A DNA stretch of 64,000 bases from BJGV01 sp965205785 (GTDB lineage: Bacteria; Pseudomonadota; Gammaproteobacteria; Burkholderiales; Nitrosomonadaceae): assembly GCA_965205785.1 (NCBI GenBank), contig OZ242188.1, forward strand, positions 62,001-126,000, given 5' to 3'. Under the pieces are notes generated by a model. It saw only the letters and a program-made list of their open reading frames with translations, searched no databases and was not told the origin of the DNA. A program made the translations under genes and the position numbers. Below, piece by piece: positions 1 to 9,338 of the stretch (its first letter is position 1; each line of letters opens with the position of its first letter).

Positions 1-2420
1 ACCAACATATTCTGACCCAACGCCAACTCACCCATATCTGTAGAAGCGCCATCTGCAACTACGTCACCAGCAGCAATTACATCACCTTCCTTAACTAAAG
101 GGCGCTGATTGATATTTGTATTCTGATTAGAACGAGTATATTTTGTTAGGTTGTAAATATCGACACCCACTTCACCAACTCGTGTCTCAGTATCATGCAC
201 TCGTACAACAATACGCCCTGCATCCACATAATCTACTATTCCCGCACGACCTGCCATTACTGCAGTACCGGAATCAATCGCCACTACCCGCTCTATCCCT
301 GTACCAACAAGTGATTTTTCAGCGCGTAAACATGGTACTGCCTGGCGTTGCATATTTGACCCCATCAAAGCACGATTAGCATCATCATGCTCTAAAAATG
401 GAATTAGTGAAGCTGCAACTGAAACGATCTGTGCTGGAGCTACGTCCATATATTCGATGCGATCTGGTGCTGCCAGTGCGAATTCATTCTTATGACGACA
501 AGAAACAATATCCTTAATAAATTTGCTATGACGATCTAGCTGCGCATTTGCTTGAGCGATTACATATCTGCCTTCCTCAATAGCCGACAGATAATTAATC
601 TCATCAGTAACTTTTTTATTTTTTACTTTACGATATGGTGTTTCTAAAAATCCATACTGATTAGTGCGCGCATATAAAGCAAGCGAATTTATAAGACCAA
701 TATTTGGCCCTTCTGGAGTTTCAATCGGACATACTCTGCCATAGTGAGTTGGGTGAACATCTCGCACTTCAAATCCTGCTCTTTCACGCGTTAAACCTCC
801 AGGCCCTAGAGCAGATACGCGGCGCTTATGTGTAATTTCAGAAAGAGGATTAGTCTGATCCATAAATTGAGATAACTGACTAGATCCAAAAAACTCACGT
901 ACTGCCGCAGAAACTGGTTTTGCATTAATTAAATCATGTGGCATCAAGTTGTCTGATTCCGCCTGACTTAAACGCTCTTTTACAGCTCTTTCAACCCTAA
1001 TAAGGCCGGAACGAAATTGATTTTCTGCTAATTCCCCTACATAACGAACACGACGATTACCTAGGTGGTCAATATCATCAACTTCACCACGGCCATTCCT
1101 AAGTTCTACCAGAATCATTATTATTGCAATAATGTCTTCATTCGACAAAGTAGTGGGGCCAGTCAATTCAGTCTTACCTACTCGGCGATTAAACTTCATC
1201 CGTCCCACAGCTGATAAATCATAGCGCTCAGGTGCGTAAAACAGTCCATTAAATAGTGCTTTAACCGCATCCTCAGTAGGTGGCTCGCCAGGACGCATCA
1301 TTCTGTAAATTGCCACCTGAGCGGTTAACTGATCAGTTGTTTCATCTATCCTCAAAGTCTGTGATATATATGCGCCCTGATCAAGATCATTTGTATAAAT
1401 AGTGTAAAGTTTTTCAATGCTAGCTTCACGAAATTTAGCAATAAGCTCCTCAGTAATTTCATCATTAGCCAGCGCTATAATCTCTCCTGTTTCCTGATCC
1501 AATACATTGTGTCCTAGTACTCGCCCCAGCAGAAAATCCTCTGGTACTGAAAGTTTGTCTATCCCTGCTTGTTCCAATTCACGAGTATACTTTGCAGTTA
1601 TACGCTTATCTTTTTGAACAATTACTTTTCCGCTTTTAGTAACAATGTCAAGGCGAGCCACATCACCACGTAAGCGCTCTGGAACCAATTCAAACTTAAT
1701 GCTCTTTTTGGAGATATGAAATACATCAAATGCAAAAAACCCAGCAAGAATTTGCTCAGACGTATAGCCTAAAGCTTTTAGAAGCACTGTAATAGGCATT
1801 TTACGACGACGATCTACTCGGAAATAAAGATAATCTTTAGGATCAAATTCAAAATCAAGCCATGAGCCTCTATATGGAATGATTCGTGCTGAAAACAACA
1901 GTTTCCCAGACGAATGTGTCTTTCCCCGATCATGCTCAAAGAATACTCCAGGTGAACGGTGCAGTTGGGACACAATCACGCGTTCAGTGCCGTTAATAAC
2001 AAACGAGCCAGTATTAGTCATCAATGGAATTTCCCCCATATAGACTATCTGTTCTCTCACTTCCTTTGCAGTTGGCTTGGAAGCTTCTTTATCCATAATA
2101 GTTAATCGTGCTTTAGCACGTAATGGCGAAGCATACGTAAGACCACGTTGTTGACATTCCTTAACATCAAATGGAGGAGCGCCAAGTACATAGCTAACGA
2201 AGTCAAGACGAGCATTTTTAGAATGACTTTCAATTGGAAAAATTGAAGTGAATGCTGCTTGTAATCCACGATTTTCCCTTTCAGATGCAGGGATGTGCTC
2301 TTGTAAAAATGCTGCGTAAGACTCAAGTTGAGTAGCAAGTAAAAATGGAATTGGTAAAACACTTGCACGTTTTGCAAAACTTTTGCGAATACGCTTTTTC
2401 TCGGTAAATGAATAGCTCAT
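1..2420 (-). CDS. rpoB: RNA polymerase beta subunit (3' part cut off by window edge)
   Basis: Beta subunit of DNA-directed RNA polymerase, which forms one half of the catalytic cleft with beta-prime. The frame is open from an ATG at 2418-2420 to the window edge, about 806 codons, so roughly 60% of a normal ~1350-aa protein is present. The N-terminus reads MSYSFTEKKRIRKSFAKR, followed by recognisable lobe, fork and rifampicin-region sequence such as FFGSSQLSQFMDQTNPLSE and HKRRVSALGPGGL. No rifampicin-resistance change is obvious by eye. A GGAG sits about 8 bases before the ATG. It is the last gene of the minus-strand run rplK-rplA-rplJ-rplL-rpoB; rpoC would lie beyond the edge. Confidence 0.98.
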   Translation of the reverse strand, partial: MSYSFTEKKRIRKSFAKRASVLPIPFLLATQLESYAAFLQEHIPASERENRGLQAAFTSIFPIESHSKNARLDFVSYVLGAPPFDVKECQQRGLTYASPLRAKARLTIMDKEASKPTAKEVREQIVYMGEIPLMTNTGSFVINGTERVIVSQLHRSPGVFFEHDRGKTHSSGKLLFSARIIPYRGSWLDFEFDPKDYLYFRVDRRRKMPITVLLKALGYTSEQILAGFFAFDVFHISKKSIKFELVPERLRGDVARLDIVTKSGKVIVQKDKRITAKYTRELEQAGIDKLSVPEDFLLGRVLGHNVLDQETGEIIALANDEITEELIAKFREASIEKLYTIYTNDLDQGAYISQTLRIDETTDQLTAQVAIYRMMRPGEPPTEDAVKALFNGLFYAPERYDLSAVGRMKFNRRVGKTELTGPTTLSNEDIIAIIMILVELRNGRGEVDDIDHLGNRRVRYVGELAENQFRSGLIRVERAVKERLSQAESDNLMPHDLINAKPVSAAVREFFGSSQLSQFMDQTNPLSEITHKRRVSALGPGGLTRERAGFEVRDVHPTHYGRVCPIETPEGPNIGLINSLALYARTNQYGFLETPYRKVKNKKVTDEINYLSAIEEGRYVIAQANAQLDRHSKFIKDIVSCRHKNEFALAAPDRIEYMDVAPAQIVSVAASLIPFLEHDDANRALMGSNMQRQAVPCLRAEKSLVGTGIERVVAIDSGTAVMAGRAGIVDYVDAGRIVVRVHDTETRVGEVGVDIYNLTKYTRSNQNTNINQRPLVKEGDVIAAGDVVADGASTDMGELALGQNML

Positions 2421-2562
2421 AGAATTTCTCCGGGGGAGCAGAAAACAAAGTTTAAGCTTCTGACTACTGTGTTATGCATTTAGTGATACTAAAAAATTAT
2501 GGAACTAAAGACAGCACTAGCGACACATTCTGTGTCGCCATGCCTATTCTTTCAAAACCATA

Positions 2563-2937
2563 TTACTTAAGTTCACAAGTTGCACCAGCCTCAGTTAGTT
2601 GCTTCTGTATGGCTTCTGCATCCTCTTTGGAAACTCCTTCTTTCACTGCTTTAGGTGCGCCATCCACCAAGTCCTTGGCTTCTTTTAAACCCAAGCCAGT
2701 AACAGTACGTACAACTTTAATTACGTTAACCTTGCTCTCGCCAACTGCGGATAATATTACAGAAAATTCACTTTTCTCTTCTGCTTTTTCAGCAGAAGCA
2801 GCAGGTGCAGCAACTGCAACTGCAGATGCAGTTGCAGAGACACCGAATTTTTCTTCCATATCCTTAATTAGTTCTGATAATTCCAACACGGTCATATTAG
2901 AAATTAAATCTAAAATTTCTGCTTTGGCAACAGCCAT
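2563..2937 (-). CDS. rplL: 50S ribosomal protein L7/L12
   Basis: Stalk protein of the large ribosomal subunit; dimers bind L10 and recruit translational GTPases such as EF-Tu, also encoded in this window. The 124-aa product has the expected three parts: an N-terminal dimerisation helix (residues 1-33), an Ala-rich hinge (about 36-52, AVAVAAPAASAEKAEEK), and a C-terminal factor-binding domain with KVNVIKVVRTVTGLGLKEAK and LVDGAPKAVKEGV. Length is normal for the family. A TAGGAG motif precedes the start. It lies between rplJ and rpoB, with 85 bases to rplJ and about 140 to rpoB, the space where an attenuator usually lowers rpoB expression relative to rplL; I did not identify a clear terminator there. 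Confidence 0.98.
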   Translation of the reverse strand: MAVAKAEILDLISNMTVLELSELIKDMEEKFGVSATASAVAVAAPAASAEKAEEKSEFSVILSAVGESKVNVIKVVRTVTGLGLKEAKDLVDGAPKAVKEGVSKEDAEAIQKQLTEAGATCELK

Positions 2938-3022
2938 AATTTTCTCCTAATAAATATAAATTTTCAGTTTGATCATAGTTTAGAATCTGTAAGTTGGACC
3001 CCCTGAAACGGAATCAAACAAC

Positions 3023-3538
3023 CTATTTTTGATCACGTACAGCTGCAATGCCACGCGTAAATTTTGTTGGTACTTCGTTAAGCGTTCTAACAAATTTAAC
3101 AATTGGTGCTTGCATTGTGCCTAATAGCTTCGCAAGAAGCTCTTCACGACTCAGCATGGTGGCCAGAGTCGCAATATCCTTATGAGACATCAGTAAGTTA
3201 GGCATAGCTCCAGCTTTAATCACGAGCTTATCATTATCTTTTGCAAACTCATGTAATACCTTTGCTGTAGCTACAGGATCGTCCCCAATACTATAAGCTA
3301 ACGGGCCAACCATGTGCTTTGAAAGTTCAGCAAATGGAGTATCTTCGACCACACGCCGCGCAAGAGAGTTTTTTAGAACCCGGAAATAGACCCCAGATTG
3401 GCGCGCATTTGTTCGCAGCCGAGTCATATGCCAAACTTCCAAACCTCTATACTCTGCAACAATAATAGCCTGAGCTTTTGCTACCTGAGTACCAACTTCA
3501 GCAACTACTGCCTTTTTTTCTTCAAGGTTAAGACTCAA
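3023..3538 (-). CDS. rplJ: 50S ribosomal protein L10
   Basis: Stalk base protein that binds 23S rRNA and anchors L7/L12 dimers; in many bacteria the L10-L12 complex also represses its own mRNA. I chose the TTG at 3536-3538, giving a 171-aa protein beginning (M)SLNLEEKKAVVAEV, the usual family N-terminus. A GGAG lies 8 bases upstream of this TTG, while the longer in-frame extension up to 3589 has no such site and no family resemblance. The body contains the conserved AIIVAEYRGL and the C-terminal helix NEVPTKFTRGIAAVRDQK. Use of TTG in an abundant ribosomal protein is notable and may help keep L10 below L7/L12. Confidence 0.95.
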   Translation of the reverse strand: MSLNLEEKKAVVAEVGTQVAKAQAIIVAEYRGLEVWHMTRLRTNARQSGVYFRVLKNSLARRVVEDTPFAELSKHMVGPLAYSIGDDPVATAKVLHEFAKDNDKLVIKAGAMPNLLMSHKDIATLATMLSREELLAKLLGTMQAPIVKFVRTLNEVPTKFTRGIAAVRDQK

Positions 3539-3884
3539 GGTACATTCTCCATCAGTTATATTCAGTGTAGGGTTTCTTGTTACAAGCAAATTCTTGCAAC
3601 CTTATTCCTACACCGTAAATCGGCGACCTTAAATCAGGAGAAAATCAAATTCCTGTTTTCAAATACGCCATCTACGTTGGGTGTTAGAGGCAACAGATAA
3701 CTTAAACCTGAGTTGAACTACAATACTCGTCAATTTAAAGCTTCTCTGTTCCCTTTTACAATTAAGCTTCCAAGCAATTTCCACCTACTTAAAAACCCCA
3801 ACGGTCTTTGATAGCCCATTAGGTAGATCAAATATATCTGCCTAATGGCCCAAAGCCTTGTAATAAATCTAAATAATAATCTTA
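3539..3884 (-). promoter_or_regulatory. rplA-rplJ spacer, candidate L10 leader with hairpin
   Basis: This 346-base spacer in an otherwise tightly packed operon is where the L10 mRNA leader is normally found; L10(L12)4 binding to that leader represses rplJ and rplL. A strong hairpin is visible at 3816-3848: CCATTAGG (3816-3823) pairs with CCTAATGG (3841-3848), the stem continues as AGAT with ATCT, and the loop is about 7 bases. On the transcribed strand a GGGG followed by five T comes about 20 bases after the hairpin, so partial termination is possible. The leader role is inferred from position and size, not from a structure match. Confidence 0.6.
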
Positions 3885-4580
3885 TTACTGCGTCAAACTA
3901 GCCTGATCCACCCGCACCCCAATACCCATAGTGCTTGATACTGCCATTTTTCTCAGATAAACACCCTTTGATGCTGCTGGTTTTGACTTATTAAGTGCCT
4001 CCACTAACGCTATCGCGTTCTGTTTTAGTTCATCTAAGCCAAATGATGCACGACCTATCGTACATTGAATAATTCCAGCCTTATCCGCACGATACTGAAC
4101 TTGTCCAGCCTTTGCATTTTTGACTGCACCCACTACATCAGGAGTCACTGTACCCACTTTAGGATTAGGCATTAGACCACGCGGCCCAAGTATTTGGCCC
4201 AGCTGTCCAACGATACGCATGGCATCAGGACTAGCGATTACTACGTCAAAATCAATTTTTCCTACCTTCACTTTTTCAGCTAAATCCTCAAATCCAACAA
4301 TATCGGCACCAGCAGCAAGAGCACCCTCAGCTTTGTCGCCTTGTGCAAATACAGCTACACGTATAGTTTTACCAGTACCTGCTGGCAGCACCACAGAACC
4401 ACGCACAGTCTGATCTGATTTTTTTGCATCAATCCCTAGATTAACAGCTATATCAACTGATTCATCAAATTTTGCTGTAGCTGTTTCTTTTACTATTTCT
4501 AGCGCTTCCAGCAGAGAATAAACCTTCCGACGATCTGCCTTTCCAGAAATTTCTTTATATCGCTTAGATACGTGTCCCAT
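3885..4580 (-). CDS. rplA: 50S ribosomal protein L1
   Basis: L1 stalk protein of the large subunit, which binds 23S rRNA and moves E-site tRNA; in many bacteria it also represses the rplK-rplA mRNA. The 231-aa length is typical. Recognisable blocks are the N-terminal MGHVSKRYKEI, KFDESVDIAVNLGIDAKKSDQ at about 39-59, IASPDAMRIVGQLGQILGPRGLMPNPK at about 115-141, and the C-terminal GVYLRKMAVSSTMGIGV. It starts 2 bases after the rplK stop codon, so the two are translationally coupled, as in most bacteria. Confidence 0.98.
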   Translation of the reverse strand: MGHVSKRYKEISGKADRRKVYSLLEALEIVKETATAKFDESVDIAVNLGIDAKKSDQTVRGSVVLPAGTGKTIRVAVFAQGDKAEGALAAGADIVGFEDLAEKVKVGKIDFDVVIASPDAMRIVGQLGQILGPRGLMPNPKVGTVTPDVVGAVKNAKAGQVQYRADKAGIIQCTIGRASFGLDELKQNAIALVEALNKSKPAASKGVYLRKMAVSSTMGIGVRVDQASLTQ

Positions 4581-4582
4581 AT

Positions 4583-5014
4583 TTATAAACCCTCAACCTC
4601 TATACCCATACTACGAGCACTTCCTGCAATAGTACGCACTGCTGCATTAGTGTCAGCAGCTGTTAAATCAGGCATTTTTGCCTTTGCAATTTCTTCTAAC
4701 TGCGCCCTTGTCAGCTTACCGACCTTTTCACTATGTGGCGTAGAGCTTCCTTTTGCCACCCCAGCTGTTTTCTTAATTAATACTGCTGCTGGCGTTGTTT
4801 TCATGATGTACGTGAAACTCTTGTCAGCGTAAGCAGTAATTACAACTGGCACCGGAAGTCCTGCTTCCATTTTCTGAGTGGCCGCATTAAATGCTTTACA
4901 AAATTCCATAATGTTTAACCCGCGCTGACCAAGCGCAGGGCCAATAGGCGGACTTGGATTTGCCTTTCCTGCTGGTACTTGCAGCTTGATATAACCAACT
5001 ATCTTTTTTGCCAC
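4583..5014 (-). CDS. rplK: 50S ribosomal protein L11
   Basis: GTPase-centre protein that binds the 23S rRNA thiostrepton loop and is needed for RelA-dependent stringent signalling. The 143-aa protein has the usual layout: an N-terminal domain with KLQVPAGKANPSPPIGPALGQRG (about 8-30) containing the Pro-rich helix, and an RNA-binding C-terminal domain with RTIAGSARSMGIEVEG. GGAG precedes the ATG at 5012-5014. It heads the ribosomal part of the operon, 56 bases downstream of nusG, and is directly coupled to rplA. Confidence 0.98.
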   Translation of the reverse strand: MAKKIVGYIKLQVPAGKANPSPPIGPALGQRGLNIMEFCKAFNAATQKMEAGLPVPVVITAYADKSFTYIMKTTPAAVLIKKTAGVAKGSSTPHSEKVGKLTRAQLEEIAKAKMPDLTAADTNAAVRTIAGSARSMGIEVEGL

Positions 5015-5070
5015 AACAACTCTCCTATTAAGTGCACATGAGCCATAACCGTGCCCTTGTAATAATCAAT

Positions 5071-5604
5071 TTATGCTTTTTCAACCTGGCTAAAGTCCAA
5101 TTCTACCGGTGTAGGACGGCCAAAAATTGAAACCGATACTCTAAGCTTACTCTTATCATAATTTACATCCTCCACATTACCGTGGAAGTCTGTAAATGGA
5201 CCTTCCTTGACCCGTACTGCTTCTCCATTCTCAAACAATATTTTAGGCCTTGGTTTTTCTACGCCTTCCTGAATCTGTCTAAGAATATTCTGTACTTCCT
5301 TTACACTAATAGGTGTCGGTTTCATAGCTGACCCGCCTACAAAACCCGTAACTTTGGCAGTGTTATTAACAAGATGCCATGTTTCGTCAGTCATCTCCAT
5401 TTCTACCAATACATAGCCTGGAAAGAATTTCCTCTCACTAAGATTTTTCTGGCCACCCTTCATTTCTACTACTTCTTCTACCGGAACCAGTATCTGTCCA
5501 AATTTATCTTGCATGCCAGCCCGATTGATCCGATCTTGCAAGGCACGTTGAATACTTTTCTCAAAGCCAGAATAGGCGTGGACTACGAACCATTTTTTAT
5601 CCAT
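5071..5604 (-). CDS. nusG: Transcription termination/antitermination factor NusG
   Basis: Elongation factor that bridges the beta-prime clamp and beta lobe of RNA polymerase and, through its KOW domain, contacts Rho or ribosomal protein S10. I start at the ATG at 5602-5604 (MDKKWFVVHAYSGFEKSIQ), the standard N-terminus, with GGAG 9 bases upstream; a GTG-type extension to 5616 adds only MEKV. The NGN domain spans roughly residues 1-115 (FFPGYVLVEMEM, GFVGG) and the KOW domain about 125-177 (GEAVRVKEGPFTDFHG). The start overlaps the end of secE by 8 bases, so the pair is coupled. Confidence 0.97.
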   Translation of the reverse strand: MDKKWFVVHAYSGFEKSIQRALQDRINRAGMQDKFGQILVPVEEVVEMKGGQKNLSERKFFPGYVLVEMEMTDETWHLVNNTAKVTGFVGGSAMKPTPISVKEVQNILRQIQEGVEKPRPKILFENGEAVRVKEGPFTDFHGNVEDVNYDKSKLRVSVSIFGRPTPVELDFSQVEKA

Positions 5605-5950
5605 CACCTTCTCCACGTCCCATTACGGACTTAACCAGCAATAACAATCCGGCATCTACCATCCATAAGAATATTGCCATTACCACAACGAAAGCAAATA
5701 CAAGGCCGGTCATCTGAACTGTTTCCTTTCTATTGGGCCATACTACTTTCTTTGTTTCTTCTGAAGATTCCCTGCTAAAAGCATAAAACTGCTTACCTTG
5801 AATGGTAAACCAAGCTACTGTAGCAGCCAAAATAAAACCTAATAGTACTGAAACCACACGAATCACCATGGCACTATCACGCAGGTAATAAAACCCAGCA
5901 ATACCTGCTGCCAATAGCAGAAGCGCGAACCCGAGTTTGATCTTATCCAC
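5597..5950 (-). CDS. secE: Preprotein translocase subunit SecE
   Basis: Small essential subunit of the SecYEG channel that clamps SecY. The 117-aa protein has three predicted membrane helices, the longer betaproteobacterial and gammaproteobacterial form: about 7-24 (LGFALLLLAAGIAGFYYL), 29-49, and 83-108. The conserved amphipathic stretch SSEETKKVVWPNRKET (about 62-77), which lies flat on the inner face, precedes the last helix. It is 180 bases downstream of tRNA-Trp and overlaps nusG, the classical tRNA-Trp-secE-nusG arrangement. Confidence 0.97.
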   Translation of the reverse strand: MDKIKLGFALLLLAAGIAGFYYLRDSAMVIRVVSVLLGFILAATVAWFTIQGKQFYAFSRESSEETKKVVWPNRKETVQMTGLVFAFVVVMAIFLWMVDAGLLLLVKSVMGRGEGDG

Positions 5951-6130
5951 TCTATCCCACTCCGCTCGTAATACTCATAAATTAAAAAAGTCACACAAAA
6001 ACAGATTTACACAAATCATAGATTCTGTATGATGAACTGTTGTAGCATCTTGCATTTATTACATTAAACACTCAGTACCCACCAGGATACACTGCAACAT
6101 TCAACCAATCCTTTCACTGAAACCCTTGTT

Positions 6131-6206
6131 TGGCAGGCCAGGAGGGCATCGAACCCCCAACCTTCGGTTTTGGAGACCGACGCTCTGCCAATTGAGCTAC
6201 TGGCCT
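6131..6206 (-). tRNA. trnW: tRNA-Trp (CCA anticodon)
   Basis: Read on the minus strand it folds as a standard cloverleaf of 76 bases with an encoded CCA end (TGG at 6131-6133 on the plus strand). The acceptor AGGCCAG pairs with CTGGCCT, the D arm holds AGCTCAATTGGCAGAGC, the anticodon loop TCTCCAAAA gives CCA, and the T arm contains GGTTCGATGCC. Discriminator base is G. It lies between tuf and secE. Confidence 0.97.
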
Positions 6207-6328
6207 ATAATTTCCCTCATGGACTAGGAACTAATAAGAGCCAAAAATCTGGTGATCCTGACAAACTAAAATTATGAGCACACAAAACTTCAACCCCTAG
6301 GCTTGATTTCCTATTCCACTTATCGTTG

Positions 6329-7519
6329 TTACTCAATAATTTTTGCCACTACACCTGCACCAACAGTTCTACCACCCTCTCGAATAGCAAAACGCAAACC
6401 CTCTTCCATTGCAATCGGTGCTATCAAACTAACCGTCACCGACACATTGTCACCAGGCATTATCATTTCCGTTCCTGCCGGTAACTCAACTGCACCAGTT
6501 ACATCTGTAGTACGGAAGTAAAACTGTGGGCGATAACCCTGAAAAAATGGAGTATGGCGCCCACCTTCTTCTTTACTCAAAACATAAATCTCGGCAGTAA
6601 ATTTTGTATGTGGAGTAATGGAACCAGGCTTGGCTAATACCTGACCGCGCTCGACTTCCTCACGCTTGGTTCCACGCAACAACACACCAACATTGTCACC
6701 CGCCTGGCCTTGATCAAGTAGCTTCCTAAACATTTCCACACCAGTACAAACAGTCTTGGTCGTGGGTTTTAAACCAACAATCTCAAGCTCCTCACCCACC
6801 TTAACAACACCACGCTCGACTCGACCAGTAACAACCGTACCACGTCCAGAAATAGAAAATACATCTTCTACCGGCATAATAAAATCACCATCTATTGCAC
6901 GTTCCGGCTCAGGAATGTGGCTGTCCAATGCATCTGCTAACTTATGTATAGAAGGCTCGCCAATGTCACTCTGGTCTCCCTCGAGGGCCTTTAGGGCAGA
7001 ACCAACAACAATCGGGGTATCATCACCAGGAAAATTATATTTGGTCAATAACTCACGTATTTCCATTTCAACCAACTCTAGCAGCTCAGTATCATCTACC
7101 ATGTCAGCTTTATTCATATAGACAACAATGTAGGGCACACCTACCTGGCGTGCCAACAAAATGTGTTCACGTGTCTGCGGCATAGGACCATCTGCGGCAG
7201 ATACAACCAGAATAGCGCCATCCATTTGCGCTGCACCGGTAATCATGTTCTTAACATAGTCAGCATGCCCAGGACAATCAACATGAGCATAATGGCGTGT
7301 TTCAGTTTCGTATTCGACATGGGAAGTATTGATAGTAATCCCACGCGCCTTCTCTTCCGGCGCAGAATCAATCTGAGCAAAGCTCCTTGATTCACCACCA
7401 AACTTCTTTGCTAATACCATCGTGACTGCAGCCGTCAAGGTAGTTTTACCGTGGTCTACATGACCAATCGTGCCTACGTTTACATGCGGCTTCGTCCGCT
7501 CAAATTTGCTTTTTGACAT
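6329..7519 (-). CDS. tuf: Elongation factor Tu
   Basis: GTPase that delivers aminoacyl-tRNA to the ribosomal A site. The start is the ATG at 7517-7519 (MSKSKFERTKPHVNVGTIG), giving 396 aa, the normal size; the longer open frame up to 7636 runs through tRNA-Thr and is not coding. G motifs are all present: GHVDHGKT (about 19-26), the switch region RGITI, DCPGHADY (81-88), NKAD (136-139) and GSALKALEG. Domains 2 and 3 follow with RGTVVTGRVERG and ending in VGAGVVAKIIE. It sits between tRNA-Thr and tRNA-Trp and is likely one of two tuf copies in the genome (inference). Confidence 0.98.
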   Translation of the reverse strand: MSKSKFERTKPHVNVGTIGHVDHGKTTLTAAVTMVLAKKFGGESRSFAQIDSAPEEKARGITINTSHVEYETETRHYAHVDCPGHADYVKNMITGAAQMDGAILVVSAADGPMPQTREHILLARQVGVPYIVVYMNKADMVDDTELLELVEMEIRELLTKYNFPGDDTPIVVGSALKALEGDQSDIGEPSIHKLADALDSHIPEPERAIDGDFIMPVEDVFSISGRGTVVTGRVERGVVKVGEELEIVGLKPTTKTVCTGVEMFRKLLDQGQAGDNVGVLLRGTKREEVERGQVLAKPGSITPHTKFTAEIYVLSKEEGGRHTPFFQGYRPQFYFRTTDVTGAVELPAGTEMIMPGDNVSVTVSLIAPIAMEEGLRFAIREGGRTVGAGVVAKIIE

Positions 7520-7575
7520 GATTACTTCCTTTTCTAATGTGCCTTTAGTATCCTGGTTTGTGGACCAAAAACCTA

Positions 7576-7650
7576 TGGAGCCCATGGCCAGGATTGAACT
7601 GGCGACCTCTCCCTTACCAAGGGAGTGCTCTGCCACTGAGCTACATGGGC
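7576..7650 (-). tRNA. trnT: tRNA-Thr (GGT anticodon)
   Basis: Minus-strand cloverleaf of 75 bases with an encoded CCA. The acceptor GCCCATG pairs with CATGGGC, the D arm is AGCTCAGTGGCAGAGC, the anticodon stem-loop CTCCCTTGGTAAGGGAG has GGT, and the T loop is TTCAATC. It precedes tuf by 56 bases and is probably co-transcribed with it. Confidence 0.96.
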
Positions 7651-7710
7651 AAGCACTATTACAACTTGATTGAAAATATCTACTTCTACAAAGCCCCTTA
7701 AATTCAAATC

Positions 7711-7784
7711 TGGAGCGGGTGAAGGGAATCGAACCCTCGTCGTAAGCTTGGAAGGCTTCTGCTCTACCATTGAGCTACACCCGC
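7711..7784 (-). tRNA. trnG: tRNA-Gly (TCC anticodon)
   Basis: Minus-strand cloverleaf of 74 bases including CCA. The acceptor GCGGGTG pairs with CACCCGC, the anticodon loop CTTCCAA gives TCC, and the T arm GAGGGTTCGATTCCCTT is canonical. It lies 60 bases upstream of tRNA-Thr in the tRNA-Tyr/Gly/Thr-tuf cluster. Confidence 0.96.
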
Positions 7785-7928
7785 ATCTAGCAATCAATTC
7801 AGATAGAAAAACCAACCTCATCAGCTTAATTTAGAACCAACCTTCCCCTTCAACACACTCATTATGGTTACCAACACTGCTCTTCATATATCAACGCTAC
7901 TCTTCATGTATCCTTACGCCACCAAATT

Positions 7929-8013
7929 TGGTGGAGGGAGAAGGATTCGAACCTTCGAAGGCAGTGCCGTCAGATTTACAGTCTGATCCCTTTGACCGCT
8001 CGGGAACCCCTCC
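7929..8013 (-). tRNA. trnY: tRNA-Tyr (GTA anticodon)
   Basis: Minus-strand class II tRNA of 85 bases with a long variable arm and encoded CCA. The acceptor GGAGGGG pairs with CTCCCTCC near-perfectly, the anticodon loop ACTGTAAAT gives GTA, and the T arm is GAAGGTTCGAATCCTTC. It is the first gene of the tRNA-tuf cluster; the promoter should lie in the ~200 bases above 8013. Confidence 0.96.
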
Positions 8014-8223
8014 AAATCAAACCACTCATTATGAATGTATTATGCATATAAGTCAACGCGATCCTAAGCCATATATTGGCTTTCTATAATGCCGCAAGTA
8101 TATGAAAAAAGACAGGAACAAATATGCTGGGTATAAAATTAAATTGCATATTCAGTTGAATTCATTTTATTCCTATCTAGGACCTATACATTAATTCAGG
8201 CTTAACTTAATTTAGATCATTAT

Positions 8224-8775
8224 CTATCCAGAGTATTTGGTCCCGTTAATTGAGGCCCTGACCATTAATCCATTTTCGGTTAATTGATAAACAGTTATAC
8301 CATCATTTATGATTTCATCTCCTATAGCTACCCCTGCATCTCCGGCTTTAATTGCGGCATCGGTATAGGCTCCAAATTCCCAACCTTCTTTGATAAATTT
8401 ACTCAAAGTTACTTTGTCATGAAATACAAAAACAGCACGAAAGTCCTTTACACCCAGCCCCATCCCAATACCAACTTCACCCATTTTCATGAAAATAGGC
8501 TTTACTCCTTTACGATGAACAACCCCATGGCCTACGCCTGCGCTTACTAAGAACAAAGAAAGATTAGCATTACTGAATACGGCATAACCAGGCGCAGCAG
8601 AGATCTTAGCTTTCATCTCAGGGCGAATATTGTAAAGATCTGTAAGCACTTCATTTTTTATATTAAAAATAGACCGGCGCTTTGCTTCCGGAGTTTTACC
8701 TTCGATTGCTGTAGCGCAACTACTAAAGATTAAAACAACAAACAAGCTACATAAGCAGACTCTTATATGCCCCAT
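8224..8775 (-). CDS. SYLF-domain (YSC84-like) lipoprotein
   Basis: Probable exported lipoprotein of the SYLF/DUF799-like lipid-binding group. The ATG at 8773-8775 is chosen because GGAGG lies 8 bases upstream; the GTG 15 bases earlier would place that site inside the gene. Residues 1-20 (MGHIRVCLCSLFVVLIFSS) form a signal sequence ending in SSC, a weak lipobox. The rest shows the SYLF pattern: PGYAVFSNANLSLFLVSAGVGHGVV, then MKMGEVGIGMGLGVKDFRAVFVF and AAIKAGDAGVAIG. Such proteins are 180-200 aa, as here. SYLF domains bind phosphoinositide-like lipids in eukaryotes; the bacterial role is not settled. It stands alone between the tRNA cluster and AT-rich spacer. Confidence 0.85.
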   Translation of the reverse strand: MGHIRVCLCSLFVVLIFSSCATAIEGKTPEAKRRSIFNIKNEVLTDLYNIRPEMKAKISAAPGYAVFSNANLSLFLVSAGVGHGVVHRKGVKPIFMKMGEVGIGMGLGVKDFRAVFVFHDKVTLSKFIKEGWEFGAYTDAAIKAGDAGVAIGDEIINDGITVYQLTENGLMVRASINGTKYSG

Positions 8776-9338
8776 TGTTTCTGCCTCCACAAATTAATAC
8801 CACTCATCTCAACACAATATTGCCAGTTATTTTTAAATTTACCATGTAAATTTAAATTTTATAGCTTAGATTTCTGTAATTTTATACGTTACTTCCTTCT
8901 TTCATTTCCTGTTAAGTACATGTAATAAGATTTGAAAATATTAAATTCTTTCTAACAACTTTGGTACTAATTTACAAACTGCAATTCATACCTTTATTTC
9001 CTCTGAATATTATTAGTTTTCAATATACTAACTATTTCTAAATTTAACATACCAACATATGTACCAACAAATACACAGTGATTAGATCTTTCAAATATGT
9101 GATTGTACCAATCAGATGAATGCTAAATACCTATTGAGCCAGTGAGCAAGGTTTGCTCAAAAATTTTTATAATGCCCGCTATCTACAACACATCATTGTA
9201 TTAGGATTCTTGCAATTACAGGTACTCAGAGTATTAAAAATTGCTTAACTAGCATATCCAGGAGTATGCTGATAGCACACTTCATCTTAGGATCCACAAT
9301 TTCCTCCTTCCTACTGTTATAAGAAACAGTATAAATAA
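8776..9338. other. AT-rich intergenic spacer
   Basis: About 560 bases of AT-rich sequence with no credible reading frame or RNA gene. It must contain the promoters of the leftward SYLF gene and the rightward DUF2905 gene. I see no strong terminator or repeat in it. Confidence 0.6.

Noticed and set aside
2474..2950. 158-codon plus-strand frame opposite rplL
   Set aside because: Shadow of the Ala-rich L7/L12 gene.
7520..7636. N-terminal extension of EF-Tu
   Set aside because: The extension is antisense-like reading through tRNA-Thr; family N-terminus and length fix the start at 7519.
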